Of a stretch of 64,000 nucleotides of DNA, positions 58,269 to 64,000 are shown one piece after another. The translations under genes were made by a program, and so were the position numbers. A model generated the notes under the pieces. The model was not told where the DNA came from. It ran no database searches and saw nothing but the letters and a program-made list of their open reading frames with translations. How positions within the stretch are numbered: the first letter of the stretch is position 1; each line of letters opens with the position of its first letter. Origin of the DNA: CAVVST01 sp963750995 (lineage in GTDB: Bacteria > Acidobacteriota > Vicinamibacteria > Vicinamibacterales > UBA2999); assembly GCA_963750995.1 (NCBI GenBank), contig CAVVST010000005.1:248001-312000 (forward strand), read 5' to 3'.

Positions 58269-58287
58269 TGGCCGCCGCGGGCGGCCA
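58269..58287. terminator. Perfect GC-rich hairpin after the receptor
   Basis: TGGCCGCC-GCG-GGCGGCCA, an 8-bp perfect stem, lies 34 bases after the receptor's stop codon. It has no T run, so rho-independent action is uncertain. A TATAAA box at 58292-58297 follows directly and may start the propeller gene's transcript. Confidence 0.55.
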
Positions 58288-58291
58288 GGTG

Positions 58292-58297
58292 TATAAA
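58292..58297 (+). promoter_or_regulatory. Possible -10 box (TATAAA) of the propeller gene
   Basis: TATAAA 40 bases before the ATG at 58337, directly behind a terminator-like hairpin. No consensus -35 lies 16-18 bases upstream, where the hairpin sits. Weak support. Confidence 0.3.
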
Positions 58298-58336
58298 AGA
58301 CAACGTTCCCTGGTGCTGACGAAGAGGAGTCACAGC

Positions 58337-60566
58337 ATGGCCAACCGACAGCGTCTGACACGGTTTCTCGTCGCCCTCCTGGTCGTGGCAGCCGCGGCGG
58401 CGTTCTCCCTCACGACCGGAGCATCGGGCCCGGCGGGAGAAGCGCGCCTGGTGGCGTTCGAGGCGCTGCCCGAGGACCTCGGGAGAGACGTGCGAGTGGG
58501 AAGTCGCCATGCCCACCCCGCAGGCGATGTCCTACGCCCCGTCGGGCGTGGCCGGCGCGCAGCTTCCCGACGGGAACGCGCGCATGGCGGCGGCGGCGCG
58601 GCAGCCGCTGCGGTTCATCCAGGATCCGTATCCGGCATTCAGCTCCATCGCCGTCGACCCGGTGCGGAACGAGGTGGTCGTCACCGACGAGAACCGGTTC
58701 CGCATCATGGTGTATGACCGCACCGCGGCCACGCCGGCTTCCGCCGAGGCGAGCGCGCCGAAGCGCGTCATCAACGGGCTGAACACGCATACCCAGTATG
58801 CGAGCGACGTCTACATCGACCAGCCCACCGGCGAGATCTTCGTCATCAACAACGACACGGTGCACAACACCACGGTGTACGACCGCAACGCCAACGGCGA
58901 CGCGGCGCCGCTGCGCGAGTTCATCGTCATGCAGGGCAACTTCGGCACCACGGTCGACGAATCGCGGCAGGAGATGTACATCACCGAGCAGCGCGAAAGC
59001 GCGATCACGGTGTGGAAGAAGTCGGCCAACGGCAAGGACACCGCGCTGCGGCTGATCCAGGGCGACCAGACCAGGCTCGCCGACCCGCACGGCATCGCCT
59101 TCGATCCGAAGAACCGGCTCCTGTTCGTCGCCAACTACGGCACTTCGCACGTCGTCCGCAAGAACCCGAACGTGCCGACCAGGATTCTCAACTGGCCGGG
59201 CGGGCCGGGCGGCAACGAGATCGTCCCCGGGTCCGGCAAGTTCGAGCCCCCGTCCATCACGGTCTACTCGGCGGACATCGTCGGCAACATGGGTCCGATC
59301 CGGATCATCACCGGCAAGAAGACGGGGCTCGACCGGCCGACCGGCGTCGCGTTCGACGCCGAACGGCAGGAACTGTACGTCGCGGATGAAACCGCGCACA
59401 CTGTCTCCGTCTTCAGCGCGGGCGCCCAGGGCGACGTGGCGCCGATCCGCGTCCTCAAGGGTCCGAAGACGATGATGAAGATCCCGAGCGACGTGTTCCT
59501 GGATACCGTCAACAACGAGATGTGGGTCGCCAGCTTCGGCAACCACCTGGCGCTGGCCTACAAGCTCGGCGCGTCGGGCGACACGGCGCCGGTCCGGATC
59601 ATCCGCGGCTCACCGCTCAACACCCCGGGCGCCATGATCAGCAACCCGTTCGCGGTCGCCTACGACACCAAGCGCGAGGAGATCCTCGTCACCAGTTGCG
59701 TCGCCAACCCGCGCATCGGCGCGTTCCCGCGCACCGCCGACAAGAATGCGCTGCCGGTGCGGACCATCCAGGGGGCGAACTCCAAGACCAACCGCACCAT
59801 GCACGCCATTCACTACGACGAGGTGAACGACGAAATCGTGGTGCCGTCGCGCGCCGGCCAGGCGATCATGACGTTCCGCGGCGCCGCCAACGGCGACGAA
59901 GCGCCGATCCGCATCATCCAGGGGCCAAAGACCGGCCTGCGTCAGTTCGACAAGCTGTCGGTGGATGCGGTGAACGACGAGGTCTTCGCCTTCTTCGGCA
60001 ACTCGGTGGTGTTCTTCGACCGCAAGGCGAACGGCGACGTCGCGCCGAAGCGGATCCTGAACCCGCCGTACCTGCGGGCCCAGCAGGCGCGGGTCGATCC
60101 GATCCGTAACCTTCTGATCGTCGCCGGCGGCGACAAGATCTGGATCTTCGACCGGACCGCGGCGGGACGCGACGTGCAGCCCAAGGCCGTCATCGGCGGA
60201 CCGGCGAGCGGGATGCGCGTCGGCAACGGCATGTCCTACTATCCGCCGACCGGGATGATCCTCATCAACGTGCCCGGCGCGCAGGACGAAGGGCGCGACG
60301 AAACCGAGCCGTTCTCGCCCGAGGCGCTGGCGTCGGACAAGTCGTTCATCGGCGTCTGGAGCGTCGACGACCGCGGTGACGTGCCCCCGCGCTGGACCAT
60401 CGCCGGCCCGACGAACATGCTGCGCCAGCCCCGCGGCGTCACCCTCGACCCGAAGAACAAGACCGTCATCGTCAGCGACAAGTACCTGAACGGCGTGCTG
60501 ACGTACTCCTTCCCGGAAATATTCGACGCGCCGCGGGTGCAGACCGCCCGCGCGGCCCTGCAGTAA
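58337..60566 (+). pseudogene. Giant exported beta-propeller protein, one frameshift
   Basis: Paralogue of the protein at 6555, about 743 residues. After a signal anchor (MANRQRLTRFLVALLVVAAAAAF...) the frame breaks at 58481-58483: removing one G from GGG gives LPEDLGETCEWEVAMPTP, matching LPDTLEACTWDVAAPERP in the paralogue. The rest is intact: RFIQDPYPAFSSIAVDPVRNEVV, then some ten blades of the G(N/D)..P.R.I.GPKT type and a final DNKYLNGVLTYSF-like end. GAGGAG lies before the ATG. The Tat-lipoprotein amidohydrolase gene follows after six bases, so they share a transcript. It likely binds a ligand on the surface or in the periplasm; no catalytic residues are visible. Confidence 0.78.
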
Positions 60567-60572
60567 CCGGCT

Positions 60573-61718
60573 GTGACCTGCTGCCGTTCGCGCCGCGAGT
60601 TCCTGACGGGACTCGCGGTGCTTGGCTTAGGTGCAGCCGCTTGCTCGACGAACCAGCCGGCACCCCCCGCAGCCGCGAGCAACCCCGGCGATCAGATCCC
60701 TGACAGCGGTCCGAACCTCGGACGCATCAACGTGCATCACCACTATGGGCCGCCCATGTGGTTGCAGGTGCTGGCCGAGGCCGACGCACTCAACGTCGAG
60801 CCGTGGAAGGACTGGAGCCCCGCCCGATCGATCGAAGCGATGGATGCAGCCGGCGTCCGCACCGCCATCTCCTCGATTACCGTGCCCGGCATCTATTTCT
60901 GGGAAGGTTTCGGCAATCAGCAGGCGCCTCCCGGGGCCAAGCTGAAGAACGACGTCGCCGCGATGGCGCGCGACGCCAACGAATACGGCGCGAAGATGAA
61001 GACCGACCATCCCGGCCGCTTCGGGATCTGGGCATCGCTGCCGCTGCCGCTGGTGGACGAGAGCCTCAAGGAAATCGAGTACGCGCTCGACACGCTGAAA
61101 CTCGACGGCATCGGCCTCAACACCAGCATCGGCGCCAAATACCTCGGCGACGAGTCGTTCACGCCGGTGTTCGCCGAACTGAACCGCCGCAAGGCGGTGG
61201 TCTACACCCACCCAGGGGCGGCGCCCTGCTGTCTCTACCTGATTCCAAAGGTGGGCCCGACGACGCTGGAGTACAGCCAGGACACGGCGCGGACGATCGT
61301 CAGCTGGATTGAGAGCGGATCGGCGGCGAAGTTTCCGGACGTCGGCTGGATCTTCTCGCACGGTGGCGGCGCCCTCTGGTCGCAGCGCTACATCGGCGGC
61401 GAGATCGGCACGAGCCGCGAGCGCTTCGCCTCACCCGAGAAGCCGCCCTCGAGGCTGTCATTCCTGCGCAAGTACTATTACGACACCGCCGCCTCGGCGA
61501 ACTTCTTCCAGATGCAGGCGCTCAAGACGCTGATTGGCACGTCGCAAGTCGTCCTTGGCGACGACCATCCCTACGGCGAGCCGATCACTTACGTAAAAGC
61601 GCTGAAGGAGCTGGCGACCGACGGGACGCTCACGGTCCAGGAAGTGGATGCGATCCTGCGCGACAACATGCTGCGCTTCATGCCGCAGCTCAAGCAGTAC
61701 CAGTCAGCTACGACATAA
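60573..61718 (+). CDS. Tat-exported lipoprotein amidohydrolase (Amidohydro_2)
   Basis: A 381-residue TIM-barrel hydrolase of the ACMSD-like/amidohydrolase-2 family. The leader combines a twin-arginine motif (SRREFLTGLAV) with a lipobox (GAAACS), so it is probably folded before export and anchored by lipid. INVHHHYGPPMW gives the HxH metal site; ASLPLPLVDESLKEIEYAL, KLDGIGLNTS, VVYTHPGAAPCC, WIFSHGGG and LGDDHPYGEP carry further metal and catalytic residues. The start is a GTG six bases after the propeller's stop, with no strong ribosome-binding site, suggesting coupling. It recalls the other amidohydrolase genes here that sit beside receptors or propellers. Substrate unknown; decarboxylase or hydrolase activity are both possible in this family. 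Confidence 0.82.
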   Translation: MTCCRSRREFLTGLAVLGLGAAACSTNQPAPPAAASNPGDQIPDSGPNLGRINVHHHYGPPMWLQVLAEADALNVEPWKDWSPARSIEAMDAAGVRTAISSITVPGIYFWEGFGNQQAPPGAKLKNDVAAMARDANEYGAKMKTDHPGRFGIWASLPLPLVDESLKEIEYALDTLKLDGIGLNTSIGAKYLGDESFTPVFAELNRRKAVVYTHPGAAPCCLYLIPKVGPTTLEYSQDTARTIVSWIESGSAAKFPDVGWIFSHGGGALWSQRYIGGEIGTSRERFASPEKPPSRLSFLRKYYYDTAASANFFQMQALKTLIGTSQVVLGDDHPYGEPITYVKALKELATDGTLTVQEVDAILRDNMLRFMPQLKQYQSATT

Positions 61719-61800
61719 ACCACGAAGACACGAAGGCATCGAAGTGCACGAGCATCCTATTGGGCATTCGTGATCTTCGACCGCTTCATGCTTTCGTGTT
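61718..61800. repeat. Inverted repeat, divergent family B variant
   Basis: AACCACGAAGACACGAAGGC at 61718 and a late GCTTTCGTGTT at 61790-61800 give a loose inverted repeat of the CACGAAG type. It overlaps the last base of a plus-strand stop codon and ends just before the end of the minus-strand thioredoxin-like gene: again a convergent junction. Confidence 0.6.
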
Positions 61801-61805
61801 AAGTG

Positions 61806-62051
61806 TCAGCGGGCGTTGAGCCGCTGCCGCAAGTCGCGCTCTTTCGGCACGCCAACGAATTCCACTTTCCCGTCAATGACAATGAAGGGTGTGCTGAATA
61901 CCCCGTACTCAACGACACGGTCGGGCGCATCGAGGATGTGGACTTGCCGCACTTCGACGCCCGGGTAGTCGCGCGCGATCTCGCCGACGAGGCGCTGCGC
62001 TTTCCCGCAGCTCGGGCATCCCTCGGGCGCGATGAAGATTTCGATCAGCAT
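61806..62051 (-). CDS. Thioredoxin/glutaredoxin-like small redox protein
   Basis: An 81-residue thioredoxin-fold protein with no signal peptide. EIFIAPEGCPSCGKAQ carries the CxxC pair (C12, C15), GVFSTPFIVIDGKVEFVG the cis-proline (STPF) and a final strand. It is therefore a complete minimal glutaredoxin-like fold, likely cytoplasmic. It is the last gene of a minus-strand run after a CcdA-like transporter and a heavy-metal-binding protein, which suggests a thiol-electron relay across the membrane (inference). A palindrome cluster lies between it and the CcdA-like gene, so expression levels may differ. Confidence 0.8.
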   Translation of the reverse strand: MLIEIFIAPEGCPSCGKAQRLVGEIARDYPGVEVRQVHILDAPDRVVEYGVFSTPFIVIDGKVEFVGVPKERDLRQRLNAR

Positions 62052-62066
62052 CTCTGATGGCTCCGG

Positions 62067-62144
62067 GCCGGAGACCTAAAGGTCTCCGGCTACCGTGCAT
62101 GGTAGCCGGAAGCCTCCAGGCTTCCGGTCCGCCTTCAGGCGGAC
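62067..62144. repeat. Three adjacent palindromes (REP-related)
   Basis: GCCGGAGACC-TAAA-GGTCTCCGGC (62067-62090), CCGGAAGCC-TCCA-GGCTTCCGG (62106-62127) and GTCCGCC-TTCA-GGCGGAC (62127-62144) stand nearly head to tail; the third is a REP core without a GTAG foot. A short TACC...GGTA palindrome separates the first two. They fill the gap between the CcdA-like and thioredoxin-like genes. Confidence 0.75.
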
Positions 62145-62146
62145 TC

Positions 62147-63085
62147 TCACGGCAGATTCACCAGCATCCAGTACATCGCGCGGACGCCGAGCAACGTACT
62201 GACGGCGGTGACGGCCACCCATGCGGCGGTGCGCGGCAGCGCCGTCCCCAGCTTGAGGTGATACGTGAGCACCGGCGCGGTCATCATCGTCGTCGCCAGC
62301 AGGCGATCGTGCGAGACGCCGCTGTAGCCGTAGACGGCGAAGGTCCCGATCGCCAGCAGTCCCCAGCCCAGGGCGTTGTTGAAGCGCTGCTTGTGGCGCA
62401 CCGCCAGCTGCAGCGCATCGACGCCGCCGCGCGCCAGCATCACGATCGCGACCAGCGGCGTCGCGCGGCCGAGGCCATACGCGCAGGCCAGCGCCGCGCC
62501 CTGTCCCAGGCTGCCTTTCGCCGCGATGAACGGCGTCATCGTCAGGAATACCGGATCGGGGCAGCACATCCCGGCGTTACCGAGCAGCAGCCCCATCACG
62601 AACGCGCCGAGGAATTCGGAGCGCGTCCGCACGCCTGACGGCATCCAGCTGGCGCCCGAGGGCAGCGGCAGGCTGATCAGCCCGATCACCGAGAGGCCGA
62701 AGAGGTAGGCGACGACACCGCCGGCCAGCGACAGGTACCTGGCCACTTCGCGGAGGCCGAACAGCTGGCCGACCACCGCGATGGCCACGCCCCACAGGGT
62801 TTGCGTGATTGTCAGCCCGGCGGCGAACACCAGCGCAAGCGCGACGCCGCGCGCCGCAGATCCGCGGCGGCACAACGGCACGATCGCCAGCACGACCGGA
62901 AAACGGCACGGGGTCAGCAGCATGGCCATCCCGCCCGCATACGCAAAGAGCAGGGTCGCGCTCTCGTACTGCTGCACCGAGAACGTCAGGATGGCGAAGA
63001 GGGACACCGCGAGAAGCAGTAGCCCCGTGGCGACAGTAACCGGGGCGTAGTCGGAGTGTCCTCTTAAAATGACTCCCGACCCCAT
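62147..63085 (-). CDS. CcdA/DsbD-like thiol-disulfide membrane transporter
   Basis: A 312-residue integral membrane protein with about eight hydrophobic segments. MLLTPCRFPV has a Cys60 in the TPC-x-FP context of CcdA/DsbD transmembrane domains, and GNAGMCCPDPVFL supplies the second redox cysteine (C174/C175), so it should shuttle electrons from cytoplasmic thioredoxin to the periplasm. ATG at 63085, four bases after the stop of the heavy-metal-binding gene, so the two are coupled. The nearby cytoplasmic CxxC protein at 61806 could be its electron donor. It may keep the periplasmic metal-binding protein's cysteines reduced (inference). Confidence 0.8.
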   Translation of the reverse strand: MGSGVILRGHSDYAPVTVATGLLLLAVSLFAILTFSVQQYESATLLFAYAGGMAMLLTPCRFPVVLAIVPLCRRGSAARGVALALVFAAGLTITQTLWGVAIAVVGQLFGLREVARYLSLAGGVVAYLFGLSVIGLISLPLPSGASWMPSGVRTRSEFLGAFVMGLLLGNAGMCCPDPVFLTMTPFIAAKGSLGQGAALACAYGLGRATPLVAIVMLARGGVDALQLAVRHKQRFNNALGWGLLAIGTFAVYGYSGVSHDRLLATTMMTAPVLTYHLKLGTALPRTAAWVAVTAVSTLLGVRAMYWMLVNLP

Positions 63086-63089
63086 TACG

Positions 63090-63584
63090 TTATTCGATGG
63101 CGATGAGGTCGAGTTGGAGGGGGGAGCGCATGGGCGACGCGACGCGCGCGCGGAGGCGCACGGTCCTGCCCGCGAACGCCTGCAGCCTGGCGGCCGAATT
63201 GCCGTCGAATGCCAGCAGCATCCCGGGACTGGCTTCCACGCTGTAGGCGCCGTCATGCTCGCGGACGGCGCCGCGGACGCGGAGCTCGACCCGCCGGGTT
63301 TCCTGGCCCGCATCCGTAACCGCGGCCCGGATGCGATCGGCGTCGAAGCGCGCGCCCTTCCTGACGGTGACCACCGCCGTCTCGTCTTCGAGCGTCACGC
63401 GCACGCTCGAGACGACGTCAAGCTTCCTGAGCGACCGCTCGAGTCCCGCTGCGCACAGGTTGCACGTCAGCCCGTTCACGACGATCCGGACCTCGTCGAT
63501 CTGCGCGGACGCGACGGCCGGGAGCGCAAGGACCCCGACCGCCATCACCACGAGCGCGCGAAACAGCCGCCCCATACTTCCCAC
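63090..63584 (-). CDS. Exported HMA-domain (heavy-metal-binding) protein
   Basis: A 164-residue protein with a signal peptide (MGRLFRALVVMAVGVLALPAVASAQ). The HMA fold follows: IVVNGLTCNLCAAGLERSL (metal-binding CxxC, C41 and C44), VVSSVRVTLEDETAVVTV and FDADRIRAAVTDAGQE. A C-terminal region of about 65 residues with beta-rich character (VELRVRGAVREHDG..., LQAFAGRTVRLRARV) does not match HMA and may be an OB-like extension. The GTG at 63584 has AGGAAG at the right distance; the ATG at 63575 is an alternative. It heads an operon with the CcdA-like transporter. Export of an HMA domain suggests periplasmic copper or other soft-metal handling. Confidence 0.78.
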   Translation of the reverse strand: MGSMGRLFRALVVMAVGVLALPAVASAQIDEVRIVVNGLTCNLCAAGLERSLRKLDVVSSVRVTLEDETAVVTVRKGARFDADRIRAAVTDAGQETRRVELRVRGAVREHDGAYSVEASPGMLLAFDGNSAARLQAFAGRTVRLRARVASPMRSPLQLDLIAIE

Positions 63585-63604
63585 TTACTTCCTACTTCCC
63601 ACTT
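63576..63604. repeat. Short direct repeat ACTTCCCACTT
   Basis: ACTTCCCACTT at 63576-63586 and again at 63594-63604, an 18-base period with related CTTCC text between. It lies over the start of the HMA gene and the gap to the partial gene at 63606. Its reverse complement supplies the AGGAAG ribosome-binding site. Confidence 0.6.
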
Positions 63605-63605
63605 C

Positions 63606-64000
63606 TCACTTCGCGAGCTTCAGCCCCTCGGTGCAGGTGTTCTCGTGCAGCTCGTCGTTGCCGGACATGGCGCGGCGGTACCGGCGCGTCTGGGTCCACG
63701 GCTTGGTGAACGCGACCGGATCGGTGATGGTGAGCACGTCCTCGAGGATGTTCGGCTCGACCAGCCGAATGCGTTCCACTATCCGCATCTGATCGCTATG
63801 CGGCGAGCCGTAGCGGTCCAGTTCCGTTTCTTCCCGAAGGTTGACAGTTTCGACGACCAGCGTGTCGCCCTCCCACCGGCCGGTCGAGTAGCCGTTGTAC
63901 GCCGGGTCGAAATCAGCGGGCATCTTGCGGCCGTCGAGATAGATCCGCCGATAGGCGTCCATCCACTCGCTGAACATCCCGATCTTGTCCTTCGTCTGCA
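63606..64000 (-). CDS. DGRKMP/WEGDTLVVET-family protein, 5' end outside window
   Basis: The C-terminal part of an eighth member of this family; the frame is open to the window edge (codons upstream of the ATG at 63977 read QTKDKIG). The core reads IYLDGRKMPADFDP then STGRWEGDTLVVETVNL, followed by HSDQMRIVERIRLVEP, VLTITDP and TKPWTQTRRYRR, ending with a HENTCTEGLKLAK tail. It is close to the typical pattern but has KM in place of PH. The HMA gene begins 21 bases downstream on the same strand, so the whole run may be one operon. The function is unknown. Confidence 0.75.
   Translation of the reverse strand, partial: QTKDKIGMFSEWMDAYRRIYLDGRKMPADFDPAYNGYSTGRWEGDTLVVETVNLREETELDRYGSPHSDQMRIVERIRLVEPNILEDVLTITDPVAFTKPWTQTRRYRRAMSGNDELHENTCTEGLKLAK

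Noticed and set aside
56772..58361. Long minus-strand frame opposite the last receptor gene
   Set aside because: Same reasoning: the receptor is intact on the plus strand with a strong promoter, and the antisense frame has no recognisable domain.
1..64000. tRNA, rRNA or riboswitch genes
   Set aside because: I looked for cloverleaf-like segments with CCA ends and conserved rRNA text in the gaps and saw none. A covariance-model search would be decisive.

Overview
The window is a GC-rich stretch of a heterotroph with a Gram-negative envelope. The gene content fits Acidobacteriota, most likely Vicinamibacteria. That assignment is an inference from the expansion of Oar-like TonB-dependent receptors, the DUF6152 proteins, reaction-centre-type cytochrome c proteins and GTAG-foot REP palindromes. 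There is no rRNA or marker gene to settle it. Almost every product starts with a signal peptide, so this is a region of periplasmic, outer-membrane and secreted functions. I see no tRNA, rRNA, CRISPR array, prophage, transposase or origin.

Layout. 1-9.8 kb: exported proteins with a DGRPH...WEGNTLVVET core, a DUF6282-type hydrolase, an M28 peptidase, an amidohydrolase, a large beta-propeller protein and an alpha/beta hydrolase. 9.8-20.3 kb: a broken FMN-dependent hydroxyacid oxidase, an NHL-repeat protein, four metallo-beta-lactamase-fold (MBL) proteins (one a truncated remnant), an alpha/beta hydrolase-domain protein and a DUF6152 protein. 20.3-30.1 kb: two TonB-dependent receptors, followed respectively by a B3-like MBL protein and by an exported protein with two class II aldolase domains. 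30.1-33.8 kb: a DUF6152 gene, a tandem REP array, a DGRPH-family gene and a diheme cytochrome/BNR-propeller fusion. 33.8-49 kb: three more receptors, with an amidohydrolase, DUF6152/DGRPH pairs and a second tandem-aldolase gene. 49-55.2 kb: small exported proteins, another DGRPH/DUF6152 pair, a DsrE-like protein, an SMP-30 lactonase-like protein and a GldF/GldG pair without its ATPase. 55.2-64 kb: a sixth receptor, a second giant propeller protein, a Tat-lipoprotein amidohydrolase, a heavy-metal-binding/CcdA/thioredoxin operon and a final partial DGRPH protein.

How it may work together. The recurring unit is an outer-membrane receptor beside one or two exported hydrolases, lyases or propellers. 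This looks like a set of scavenging loci, each with its own substrate; none of the substrates can be read from sequence. DUF6152 and DGRPH genes sit side by side four times and are probably partners.

Quality note. Many genes carry single-base indels, mostly +1 in short homopolymers. Correcting them restores intact family members, so most 'broken' genes here are probably sequence errors.

Intergenic DNA is rich in palindromes: 18 GTAG-foot REP units, related hairpins, and a second inverted-repeat family that mostly lies between convergent genes.
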